IMG/VR virus record: IMGVR_UViG_3300044655_000403
Location: 1 to 38,913 of that record
Length of the DNA stretch: 38,913 nucleotides
Direction: 5' to 3' (one strand)
From: a virus
Shown: in pieces, positions 11,971 to 18,822 of the stretch
How positions within the stretch are numbered: position 1 is the first letter of the stretch
Layout of the letters: each line of letters opens with the position of its first letter
Made by a program: the position numbers and the translations under genes
Notes under the pieces: generated by a model
Told to the model about the DNA's origin: nothing
The model's input: the letters and a program-made list of their open reading frames with translations, nothing else
Database searches by the model: none

Positions 11971-12291
11971 ATGGCACAAACTCCCGAAAAGAAAGTTAAA
12001 GATAAAGTTGTTAAGCTAATCAAGGCTTACGGCATTTATTATTTTTTCCCTGCAACGCATGGCTTTGGTCGCTCAGGTGTGCCCGATATCATATGCTGTG
12101 CTAAGGGTAAGTTCATTGCCATAGAATGCAAAGCAGGCAACAATAAGCCTACTGCACTACAAGAAAAAGAAATGGCAGACATCCGTAAAGCGGGTGGACA
12201 TGCCTATGTAGTAAACGAGGAGAACCTAACATTGTTAGGTGCAACCTTAAGGAGCTTACTTTACGAGGAGGATATTGATGGCAGATGTTGA
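11971..12291 (+). CDS. VRR-NUC domain nuclease
   Basis: The 106-aa protein is a single VRR-NUC-type PD-(D/E)XK fold. It has GVPDI (residues 36-40, with catalytic Asp39), a strand ending IECKAG with Glu52-x-Lys54, and Gln64 in the following helix. Stand-alone VRR-NUC proteins are common in phages and may act as Holliday-junction or flap nucleases in replication or recombination. No Shine-Dalgarno sequence is convincing, and the promoter at 11937-11964 suggests a leaderless transcript. A perfect palindrome copy (12225-12239), the last in the window, is read N-L-T-L-L-G. It overlaps the next gene by 14 nt. Confidence 0.9.
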   Translation: MAQTPEKKVKDKVVKLIKAYGIYYFFPATHGFGRSGVPDIICCAKGKFIAIECKAGNNKPTALQEKEMADIRKAGGHAYVVNEENLTLLGATLRSLLYEEDIDGRC

Positions 12292-12670
12292 AATAAACAA
12301 AGGGGTTCAGATATTACTTGAACGCATGAGCAGTAACCCTGATGAGTTTATCCCTACCCTACGAGACGGGTATCCTAAGAAGTGGCGAGACCTTCTTCTT
12401 TCTGTTGAAATGCGAACCAATGGGGGCAAGGACTACAGAGATCAGTTGTCATTCCTAAACGACAAAGAAATCAAAGCCCTATGGGACAAGATGCAAAGTC
12501 TGCAAGGAGACTTGTTTACTAAACGAGTTATGGATACTCTGCTAAAAGATGCAGAAGATGGATTAGGTTATTCCGAGGTAGTAGCACTAATAGAAGCTAA
12601 AGCAAAACTAGCAGAACTATCATCAGGAAAACGGCAAGTTGCAAGTGGAAGCCCCAAAGGTTCGTTTTGA
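12278..12670 (+). CDS. Hypothetical protein, 130 aa
   Basis: ATG at 12278 follows GAGGAGGATATTG, inside the end of the VRR-NUC gene. The protein is acidic and mostly helical (FIPTLRDGYPKKWRDLLLSV, then a C-terminal helix VVALIEAKAKLAELSSG) with a flexible Ser/Gly tail. No motif is recognised. It lies between the VRR-NUC and DNA polymerase genes with overlaps on both sides, so a replication accessory role is plausible but unproven. Confidence 0.72.
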   Translation: MADVEINKGVQILLERMSSNPDEFIPTLRDGYPKKWRDLLLSVEMRTNGGKDYRDQLSFLNDKEIKALWDKMQSLQGDLFTKRVMDTLLKDAEDGLGYSEVVALIEAKAKLAELSSGKRQVASGSPKGSF

Positions 12671-14484
12671 AAATATTTTGCATAGACTTTGAGACCTACT
12701 ACTCTCAGACCTACTCGCTTAGCAAAATAACTACGGAAGAATACATCCGTGGCTCTGAGTTTGAGACGATTGGGTTTGCTATTCAAGAAGAAGGCGGAGA
12801 AACCCATTGGTATAGCGGTACTAAAGCACAACTAAAGACTGCATTAGATAAATATGAACTTGACAAGCATCTCGTGATAGCCCACAACGCTATGTTTGAT
12901 ATGGCTATCCTTAGTTTTATATTTGATATAAGACCTAAAGCCATTGTAGATACGTTATCTATGGCAAGAGCCATACATGGCACGGAAGTAGGCGGTAGTT
13001 TAGCTAAACTAGCTGAACACTATGAACTAGGAGTAAAAGGTACAGAAGTCTTACAGGCACAGGGCAAGCGTCGGATTGACTTTAACGCTGAAGACCTAGC
13101 CAAGTATGGGGAATACTGTAAGAACGACGTGGTTCTTACGATGGACTTGTTCAAGCATCTGAGTGCGGGCTTTCCTCCTACTGAACTACGACTTATTGAC
13201 CTGACTATCCGTATGTTTACTGAACCTAGCCTATGGCTTGACGGCAATATACTGTACGACCACCTAGGTGATATTCAAGCTAAAAAATTAAAATGTTTAG
13301 AGCATTACAGTAAAGAAGATTTAATGAGCAACGACAAGTTTGCTACATTGTTAGAAGGCTTAGGTGTAGAACCTCCCACTAAGATTAGCGCTACGACAGG
13401 TAAGGAAGCATGGGCATTTGCCAAGACTGACGAGGGGTTTAAAGAGTTGCTTGAGCATGAGAACGAAGAGGTGCAAATACTAGCAACAGCGCGCTTAGGA
13501 GTGAAGTCAACCATTGAAGAAACAAGGACTGAGCGTTTTATAGAGATCTCGCAACGAGGCTTATTCCCCATACCACTACGCTACTATGCGGCTCATACGG
13601 GTCGTTGGGGCGGTGATGACAAGGTTAACTTGCAAAACCTACCAAGGGGGTCGATGCTAAAGAAAGCAATAATGGCTCCGCCTGGATCGGTGATTGTGGA
13701 CTCTGACTCTAGCCAAATAGAAGCAAGAACATTAGCGTGGCTGGCTGAACAGAACGATTTGGTTGATGCGTTTGAAAGAGGCGAGGATGTATACAAGATC
13801 ATGGCATCGTCTATCTATGTTAAGGCGCAAGAAGAAATTAGCAAAGATGAGAGATTCGTCGGTAAGACAACAATATTGGGATGTGGCTACGGCATGGGGA
13901 GTGCGAAATTTCAAGCACAGCTCAAGACTTTTAATGTGGAAATTGAGGATGGGGAAGCCAATCGTATTATCAAAGTCTATCGGGAGACTTATGATTGGAT
14001 ACCGCAACTTTGGAGGCAAGCGGGAGTAGCACTAGATGCCATCATTAACGATAAAACTGCTCCGTTAGGGCGCAAGGATGTGTTGTTTGTAGATGGGCGC
14101 AAAGGTATTCGCCTACCAAATGGGTTGTACATGAAGTATCCAAACCTACGCAAAATACGCAATGAGCAAGGTAAAGATGAGTATGTGTACGACATCAAAA
14201 AGGGTAAAGCCGTTATCCCTAACAGGATATATGGTGGGAAGGTTATTGAGAACGTCTGCCAAGCCTTAGCCCGAATCATTATTGGTGAGCAGATGCTCCA
14301 AGTAGCAAAGAAATACAAAGTAGTAATGACTGTGCATGATGCGATTGCTTGTGTAATACCTGAGCAAGAAGCGCAGACAGGGCAAGAGTATGTTGAGATG
14401 TGCATGAGAATGCGACCTAAGTGGGCACAGGAGTTGCCGTTAAATTGTGAATCAGGAGTTGGAAAATCATATGGAGAGTGTTAA
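12667..14484 (+). CDS. Family A DNA polymerase with 3'-5' exonuclease domain
   Basis: The 605-aa protein is a replicative phage PolA-type enzyme. The exonuclease motifs are Exo I DFET (D7, E9), Exo II HNAMFD (73-78) and Exo III Y150-x3-D154. The polymerase motifs are motif A DSSQIE (347-352), motif B with K400 and Y408-G, and motif C VHD (555-557). No 5' nuclease domain is present, as usual in phages. The start is TTG at 12667, overlapping the previous TGA and just before the conserved first strand (KIFCIDFET); AAAGG lies upstream. Proofreading residues look intact. Confidence 0.95.
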   Translation: MKIFCIDFETYYSQTYSLSKITTEEYIRGSEFETIGFAIQEEGGETHWYSGTKAQLKTALDKYELDKHLVIAHNAMFDMAILSFIFDIRPKAIVDTLSMARAIHGTEVGGSLAKLAEHYELGVKGTEVLQAQGKRRIDFNAEDLAKYGEYCKNDVVLTMDLFKHLSAGFPPTELRLIDLTIRMFTEPSLWLDGNILYDHLGDIQAKKLKCLEHYSKEDLMSNDKFATLLEGLGVEPPTKISATTGKEAWAFAKTDEGFKELLEHENEEVQILATARLGVKSTIEETRTERFIEISQRGLFPIPLRYYAAHTGRWGGDDKVNLQNLPRGSMLKKAIMAPPGSVIVDSDSSQIEARTLAWLAEQNDLVDAFERGEDVYKIMASSIYVKAQEEISKDERFVGKTTILGCGYGMGSAKFQAQLKTFNVEIEDGEANRIIKVYRETYDWIPQLWRQAGVALDAIINDKTAPLGRKDVLFVDGRKGIRLPNGLYMKYPNLRKIRNEQGKDEYVYDIKKGKAVIPNRIYGGKVIENVCQALARIIIGEQMLQVAKKYKVVMTVHDAIACVIPEQEAQTGQEYVEMCMRMRPKWAQELPLNCESGVGKSYGEC

Positions 14485-14970
14485 ATGAAAATTCACGTGG
14501 AGTTTAATTCAATAGCAGAGATGGTGAACTTTAGTAAGTTTGCAGGTAATGACTTAGTACAGATACCTCTATCTAAGAATCAGCAACAATCAGACGATGC
14601 GTATAAAGCTAAGTATGAAAGAACGGAAGCTAATCTTGAACGTGCTTACGAAAGGCTCAGAGAAATTAATAGCCACCCAAAAATAGTTGAAATTCTTAAG
14701 CAAGAAGAGATAAAAAAGAATGCTAAAGCATGGGATGAAAGAGAAAAGGTTAAAAAAGAAGCTTTTGAGAACGACGAGAGGTTTGAGTTTAGTAATCGTG
14801 CTTTGAACTGCTTAAAAGCAGAAAATATTTTTACTTTAAAAGATTTACTTAGCAAGACAGAAAATGAACTAATGAAGATACCTAATATGGGTAAGCTAAC
14901 TTTGAAGGAAATAAAAGAAGAGCTTGCTAAAAACAAAATGAAACTTAAAAAACCGAGTAAACAATTATGA
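14485..14970 (+). CDS. Protein with RNA polymerase alpha-CTD-like C-terminal domain
   Basis: The 161-aa protein has a short N-terminal domain (1-35), a charged coiled coil (about 40-95) and a C-terminal domain (about 102-155) that aligns gap-free with RpoA alpha-CTD. Compare NCLKAENIFTLKDLLSKTE with E. coli NCLKAEAIHYIGDLVQRTE, and KIPNMGKLTLKEIK with KTPNLGKKSLTEIK. DNA-contact residues R265, N268 and G296 correspond to R105, N108 and G136, all kept; K298 is Leu and S299 is Thr. Alpha-CTD binds UP-element DNA and activators. The GGAGAG RBS and its place directly after the polymerase gene support the start. It could recruit or displace host alpha-CTD at phage promoters; a pure HhH DNA-binding role is the alternative. 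Confidence 0.82.
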   Translation: MKIHVEFNSIAEMVNFSKFAGNDLVQIPLSKNQQQSDDAYKAKYERTEANLERAYERLREINSHPKIVEILKQEEIKKNAKAWDEREKVKKEAFENDERFEFSNRALNCLKAENIFTLKDLLSKTENELMKIPNMGKLTLKEIKEELAKNKMKLKKPSKQL

Positions 14971-15149
14971 ACGAACAAGACTTACGAGATTGCTTTGCTA
15001 TGCTTAGAGGTGTAACAGGCGCAAGTGCAGAAGAGTGTTATAAATTTGCTGACGAAATGTTAGAAGCGAGGAAAGAAAATGACGGAGAAAAACTTGGAAT
15101 TGCAGCAGTTAAACCTAAACGTAGATACAGTAGTAAAAAGGAGGATTAA
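14967..15149 (+). CDS. Small hypothetical protein, 60 aa
   Basis: ATGA overlap with the alpha-CTD-like gene. It begins MNEQDLRDCFAMLRGVTGAS, is probably a three-helix chain (AEECYKFADEMLEARKEND), and has a basic tail (KPKRRYSSKKED). Small proteins of this type occur in phage replication clusters, but no function is known to me. Tight coupling on both sides supports the frame. Confidence 0.7.
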   Translation: MNEQDLRDCFAMLRGVTGASAEECYKFADEMLEARKENDGEKLGIAAVKPKRRYSSKKED

Positions 15150-15410
15150 ATGAAAAAAATATTATTAATTACAGGGTTCTTAGGAGCATGCTCGTCATCG
15201 CCCTACGTAGATAATTCTAGGTTACCTGACACTGCGCTAGTAGTAGAAAAAGAAGTTACACAAATGAGTCGCAGTCAAGTAATTATGGCGGTACAAGAAT
15301 GCGAGTCAAGCGGACTTAGACCATCCGTTATTATGTCTAGACGCAAAATTAATGGGAGTTTATCTGATGTTCCTGTTGATATAACTTGCATGCCAAGGTA
15401 CGGAAAATAA
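15150..15410 (+). CDS. Small predicted lipoprotein, 86 aa
   Basis: The N-terminus MKKILLITGFLGACSSS is a lipoprotein signal peptide with lipobox LGAC, so Cys14 would be the lipidated residue after cleavage. The mature part is about 73 aa, polar, with two further Cys residues (CESSG and DITC), and no transmembrane segment. AAAAGGAGGATTAA is a very strong RBS. It lies within a DNA-metabolism gene cluster, which is unusual for an envelope protein. Phage early lipoproteins can act in superinfection exclusion, and a Rz1-like spanin is another option, but Rz1 would normally lie with the lysis genes at 37-38 kb. Confidence 0.78.
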   Translation: MKKILLITGFLGACSSSPYVDNSRLPDTALVVEKEVTQMSRSQVIMAVQECESSGLRPSVIMSRRKINGSLSDVPVDITCMPRYGK

Positions 15411-15417
15411 ACGCAAA

Positions 15418-16065
15418 ATGACTTTTCTAGTAGCTAACATACCACCCGTTAAATGCTTTGTACGCAGGGAGTTTCTCTATAACCACGAGAAGGGTCATGG
15501 AGAACTAGAACCCTGTGTATGGATGACCGCCAAGGCTATAAAGGGTCAAGCCTTTCGTATCGAGTCGATGTTAACTAACTACGGGGCGCTGTACGACAAG
15601 CTACCTATCCATGCGTATGTTTGGAAAGAGGTAGTCGAGCCGTTACCCTTAGATCATTTACAGATATGGGACTGCCTATCGTATGACATGGCGGTTATTG
15701 AGAAATCAAACCTACGGGGTTTGAAGGTTAAGTTCTTTGGTAAAGACAAACAGTTTCACTTTGGCAATTACCTGTTCACGATTGACTTTGCCTCGCCCGA
15801 ATCTAACAGACTAGACACTAGCTTTAGTGAGGGGGTCGAAGAGCATAAGAGCTATAACTTTATCCGTTTAGATAACGGGCAGTTTGCTTGCCAACCCAAC
15901 AACAGGTGCTTGTGGTATGACGTATCACTCGTACCAGCAGTTCTAAAGACTCCTGACTTTAAGATACCTACCGAGGTATATAGCGTTGAGAACCACGCCA
16001 AATGGAGTGCTAAAGACGAATGGTTTTACGGGTTTGAAGAAATAAGAAAGGCACAAGAGAAATGA
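15418..16065 (+). CDS. Conserved-looking phage hypothetical protein, 215 aa
   Basis: It begins MTFLVANIPPVKCFVRREFL. The composition is that of a folded alpha/beta protein with many aromatics (VWMTAKAIKGQAFRIESM, WKEVVEPLPLDHLQIWDCLS). I do not recognise a catalytic motif. The RBS is weak (GGAAAAT). It lies between the lipoprotein and the Cas4-like nuclease, with an ATGA overlap to the latter, so a role with that nuclease or in replication is possible. Confidence 0.75.
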   Translation: MTFLVANIPPVKCFVRREFLYNHEKGHGELEPCVWMTAKAIKGQAFRIESMLTNYGALYDKLPIHAYVWKEVVEPLPLDHLQIWDCLSYDMAVIEKSNLRGLKVKFFGKDKQFHFGNYLFTIDFASPESNRLDTSFSEGVEEHKSYNFIRLDNGQFACQPNNRCLWYDVSLVPAVLKTPDFKIPTEVYSVENHAKWSAKDEWFYGFEEIRKAQEK

Positions 16066-16733
16066 GTGCGTGGTCATATAGTGGATTAAAAACATTTCAA
16101 CAATGTCCTAAGAAGTATTACCACCTTAAGGTTGCTAAGGATGTTAAAGACGACGGCAGTGAAGCCACAATATATGGCAAAGAGCTACACAAAGCTGCTG
16201 AGGACTACATTAAAGATGGTACACCCATACCACCCCAGTTTGCCTTTATTCAAAAGACCCTAGATGCGCTTAAGAATATCCCAGGTGAGAAGCATACTGA
16301 GATTGAACTAGGTGTATCTAACAAAGGTGGCAGGCTTAATCCTTGTGGATTCAACGATAAAAATGCATGGTATCGAGGCATTGCGGATTTACTAATCATC
16401 AATGGTGATGAAGGATATTTGGTTGACTACAAGAGCAGTAAGAACGCTAAGTATGCAGACTTAAAACAATTAGATTTATTAGCGGCGGCGGTGTTCACTC
16501 ACTTCCCTGAGGTTAAGAGTCTTAAGTCTGCTTTGATATTTATAGTTAGTAACGAGTTTGTTAAAAAAGAACACAGTTCAATGCACAAGTTAGCCTACTT
16601 TGAGCATGTGCGGTTTGACCTAGAGCGCCTCGAAACGGCTATGAAAACAGGGGTATGGAACGCAGTAGCGGGTCCGTTATGCGGTTGGTGCCCCGTTAAG
16701 ACTTGTCATAACTATCGGGAGAGACGCAAATGA
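16062..16733 (+). CDS. Cas4/RecB-like PD-(D/E)XK nuclease with probable Fe-S cluster
   Basis: The 223-aa protein begins with the S-x-L-x-T-F-x-x-C-P-K-K-Y pattern of PDDEXK_1 nucleases. The visible motifs are His43 (GKELH), Asp109 (GIAD), Asp122-Y-Lys124 (VDYKSS) and Gln136 (motif of RecB nucleases). Four cysteines, C15 and C207-x2-C210-x4-C215, are placed as in the Fe-S cluster of Cas4 and AddB nucleases. The expected activity is ssDNA exonuclease or flap processing in recombination. There is no CRISPR array or other cas gene nearby, so this is a phage recombination enzyme rather than part of adaptation. It overlaps both neighbours by 4 nt. Confidence 0.9.
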   Translation: MSAWSYSGLKTFQQCPKKYYHLKVAKDVKDDGSEATIYGKELHKAAEDYIKDGTPIPPQFAFIQKTLDALKNIPGEKHTEIELGVSNKGGRLNPCGFNDKNAWYRGIADLLIINGDEGYLVDYKSSKNAKYADLKQLDLLAAAVFTHFPEVKSLKSALIFIVSNEFVKKEHSSMHKLAYFEHVRFDLERLETAMKTGVWNAVAGPLCGWCPVKTCHNYRERRK

Positions 16734-17128
16734 GTTTTAGTAAAGGTATACCTGTAGGTAAAAAATTAAACGAGGAAAAAGGGGAGTTTGACGGGTATAG
16801 AGGTGAAACCGAAATTTGCATGTGTGTATACCCCTCCTGTAGAAATAGAAAAATACTTAGGTCAGAAGATGCCATTTTTTGGGATGGTGTAAACCTAGCT
16901 AAAGATGAGTTTGAAAGTAACTTAAGCCCATTAGCTAAATTAGCAGTCGTTGCAAATCCTTCGGACTATACAGAAAAGTATGGGCACTATTATGTAACCT
17001 TAGCTATGCATGCTGGATGCGCTGCAGAATGGGGTATGCACTTGATTAAAGATGCTTTAGGGAGCCATAATGTGGGTACAAAACTTCGTAAGGAAAAACC
17101 TCAAAATGCCATACGTGAACAAACCTAG
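16730..17128 (+). CDS. Hypothetical protein with Cys pairs, 132 aa
   Basis: ATG at 16730 overlaps the previous stop. It contains ICMCVYPSCRN near residues 29-39 and a later HAGCAAEWGMH segment (Cys and two His), which could form a zinc site. The rest is alpha/beta with no enzyme motif. It lies between two nuclease genes and overlaps the HNH gene by 23 nt. It may be a zinc-binding accessory to nucleic-acid processing, but this is inferred from context only. Confidence 0.68.
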   Translation: MSFSKGIPVGKKLNEEKGEFDGYRGETEICMCVYPSCRNRKILRSEDAIFWDGVNLAKDEFESNLSPLAKLAVVANPSDYTEKYGHYYVTLAMHAGCAAEWGMHLIKDALGSHNVGTKLRKEKPQNAIREQT

Positions 17129-17390
17129 ACCATACAAAAAAGAATACGAACAGTATCAGGGTAAACCCGAACAAATTAAAAATAGGGGCAAGCGTAATGC
17201 TGCCCGTGCGGAGCTAATGAAAGATGGAAAGGTATCAAAAGGGGATGGAAAAGACGTCGACCACTCAAAGCCTCTCAGCAAAGGGGGCACAAGTGCTAAA
17301 AGCAATCTCAAGGTTAAATCCGCTAGCAGTAATCGCTCGTTTAGCAGAAACTCAGACCACACAGTTAAGCGGAATGTTAGCAAAAAATAG
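17106..17390 (+). CDS. Small HNH-type endonuclease
   Basis: The 94-aa basic protein has KGDGKDVDHSKPLSKGGTSA followed by SNLKVKSASSNRSF, a common phage HNH pattern (D-V-D-H, G-G, then N-L with a later N-R). The start at 17106 (MPYVNKPRPYKKEYEQYQGK) is chosen over an upstream GTG because it is ATG and lies at the start of the conserved region; it lies within the previous gene's last codons. The C-terminus overlaps the helicase start. Small HNH enzymes may nick DNA or aid packaging; the absence of terminase here makes a replication or recombination context more likely. Confidence 0.8.
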   Translation: MPYVNKPRPYKKEYEQYQGKPEQIKNRGKRNAARAELMKDGKVSKGDGKDVDHSKPLSKGGTSAKSNLKVKSASSNRSFSRNSDHTVKRNVSKK

Positions 17391-18768
17391 CATCATAACG
17401 GACTATAACTGGCCTGGAAAATTTAAACCATTTGACCATCAAAAGCTAACTTCTGAGTTTCTTACGTTAAACCGCAAAGCATTTTGCTTTAACGAGCAAG
17501 GCACTGGTAAAACAGCTAGCGTAATATGGGCAACAGACTACCTAATGAAGTTGGGTGTAGTCCGTCGTGTGCTGGTTATCTGCCCTCTGTCTATTATGAA
17601 GTCAGCATGGCAACAGGACTTATTTAAGTTTGCTATCCACCGCACATGCGATGTAGCTCACGGTAGCCCAGCTCAACGGAAAAAAATATTTGCTAACAAC
17701 GCTGAGTTTGTCATCATTAACTTTGACGGAGTAGATATTGTTAAGCAAGACATCTTGAACGGGGGCTTTGACCTAATCGTAGTAGACGAAGCAAGTGCCT
17801 ATAAGAATGCACAAACAACCCGTTGGAAGACACTCAGAGACATAGCTGGTCAAGTAAAGGGTATGTGGATGCTTACTGGTACTCCAGCAGCACAATCGCC
17901 CATAGATGCGTTTGGCCTAGCCAAGCTTATTAATCCAACTGGCACACCCAAATTTTATGGTCAGTTCCGTGACCAAGTTATGTACAAAGTTGGTATGTAT
18001 CGTTGGCTACCTAAAGCTACTGCTCAAGACACCGTACATAAAGTGTTACAACCAGCTATTCGGTTTGAGAAAGACCAATGCCTAGACTTACCTGACGTTA
18101 CTTTTGTTGAACGGGATGCACCCCTAACTGCCCAGCAAATGAAGTATTACAAATTGCTCAAACAGCAGATGACTATGTCAGCAGATGGAGAACAAGTTAG
18201 TTCAGTAAATGCGGCTGTTAATATTAATAAGCTTCTCCAGATCTCTGGCGGTGCGGTGTATACCGATACTAGAGAAGTCATAGAGTTTGATGTGTCCAAC
18301 CGCTTAAAAGTTATTGAAGAAGTTATTAACGAAGCATCACATAAGGTCCTGGTATTTGTTCCATTTACTCATACTATAGAACTACTAAACAAATATTTAA
18401 CAGCAGCTAACATACCTTGTGCAGTTATCAACGGACAAGTTCCTGTAAACAGACGGCACGACATAATCAACGACTTTCAATCAACAGAAAACATTCGTGT
18501 GCTTATCATCCAACCTCAAGCGGCATCACACGGGTTAACACTAACTGCTGCTAACGTAATCATTTGGTATGCTCCTATGACCAGTGTAGAGACGTACTTA
18601 CAAGCCAATGCTCGTATTAACCGTCCTGGGCAAAAGAACCCTATGACCATTGTGCATATCAAAGGAAGTGAAGTAGAAGCTAAGTTGTACAAGATGCTAA
18701 GTAGCAATATAGATAACCACACAAAAATAATTGACTTATATAGACAAGAAATAGAAAATATAGCTTGA
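17374..18768 (+). CDS. SNF2-like superfamily 2 helicase
   Basis: Starting at ATG 17374 gives 464 aa. Longer in-frame extensions run through the HNH gene and lack family sequence, so they are discarded. The motifs are QGTGKT (42-47, Walker A), DEAS (138-141, motif II), LTGTP (167-171, motif III) and NARINRPGQ near residue 412 (motif VI). This is the compact SNF2/DEAD-like helicase seen in many phages, probably remodelling replication forks or recombination intermediates. The RBS is weak (AAGCGGA), consistent with coupling to the HNH gene. A sigma70 promoter overlaps its stop codon. Confidence 0.92.
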   Translation: MLAKNSIITDYNWPGKFKPFDHQKLTSEFLTLNRKAFCFNEQGTGKTASVIWATDYLMKLGVVRRVLVICPLSIMKSAWQQDLFKFAIHRTCDVAHGSPAQRKKIFANNAEFVIINFDGVDIVKQDILNGGFDLIVVDEASAYKNAQTTRWKTLRDIAGQVKGMWMLTGTPAAQSPIDAFGLAKLINPTGTPKFYGQFRDQVMYKVGMYRWLPKATAQDTVHKVLQPAIRFEKDQCLDLPDVTFVERDAPLTAQQMKYYKLLKQQMTMSADGEQVSSVNAAVNINKLLQISGGAVYTDTREVIEFDVSNRLKVIEEVINEASHKVLVFVPFTHTIELLNKYLTAANIPCAVINGQVPVNRRHDIINDFQSTENIRVLIIQPQAASHGLTLTAANVIIWYAPMTSVETYLQANARINRPGQKNPMTIVHIKGSEVEAKLYKMLSSNIDNHTKIIDLYRQEIENIA

Positions 18769-18792
18769 CATTGTCAAAGTCATCTGTATAAT
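18765..18792 (+). promoter_or_regulatory. Sigma70 promoter with palindromic -35
   Basis: TTGACA (18765-18770) and TATAAT (18787-18792) are both consensus, with a 16-nt spacer. The -35 is the left half of a perfect 13-bp palindrome TTGACATTGTCAA (18765-18777), a likely operator. It overlaps the 3' end of the helicase gene (stop at 18766-18768). It drives the genes at 18823-20356, which end at the terminator 20376-20399. Confidence 0.88.
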
Positions 18793-18822
18793 AAAAAGTT
18801 CGTAGTTTGAAGGAGCTAAATG

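Larger units (their letters stand above)
412..12239. repeat. Dispersed 15-bp palindrome family CCTAACA(A/T)TGTTAGG, at least 25 copies
   Basis: Perfect 15/15 copies start at 412, 1081, 1456, 1598, 2089, 2323, 2916, 3190, 3405, 4684, 5239, 6340, 11760 and 12225. Copies with one mismatch start at 3736, 5770, 6221, 7080, 7623, 8932, 9867 and 10899. Weaker copies start at 3969, 6680 and 8638, all keeping at least TAACAWTGTTA. The site is an odd palindrome: the A-form and T-form are reverse complements, with about 15 A-form and 10 T-form copies on the + strand. As RNA it can fold as a 6-bp stem with an AAU or AUU triloop. Copies lie between genes, within genes, and across start or stop codons. Spacing is irregular (119 to about 1,030 bp), so this is not a CRISPR array. 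Reading by eye I find none from 12,240 to the right edge. Likely roles are an operator or stoperator-like site for a DNA-binding protein, or an RNA processing or binding hairpin. Confidence 0.93.

Noticed and set aside
412-12239. CRISPR array made of the 15-bp repeat
   Set aside because: Spacing is 119 to about 1,030 bp, copies lie inside genes, and there are no regular spacers or cas adaptation genes.
13351-13365. Further palindrome copy in the polymerase gene (TACATTGTTAGA)
   Set aside because: One base is missing from the left arm and the outer bases do not match; judged a chance partial match, so the repeat field ends at 12239.
16062-16733. cas4 gene of a phage CRISPR system
   Set aside because: Motifs fit the Cas4/AddB-like nuclease family, but no cas1, cas2 or array is present; phage recombination nuclease is the simpler reading.
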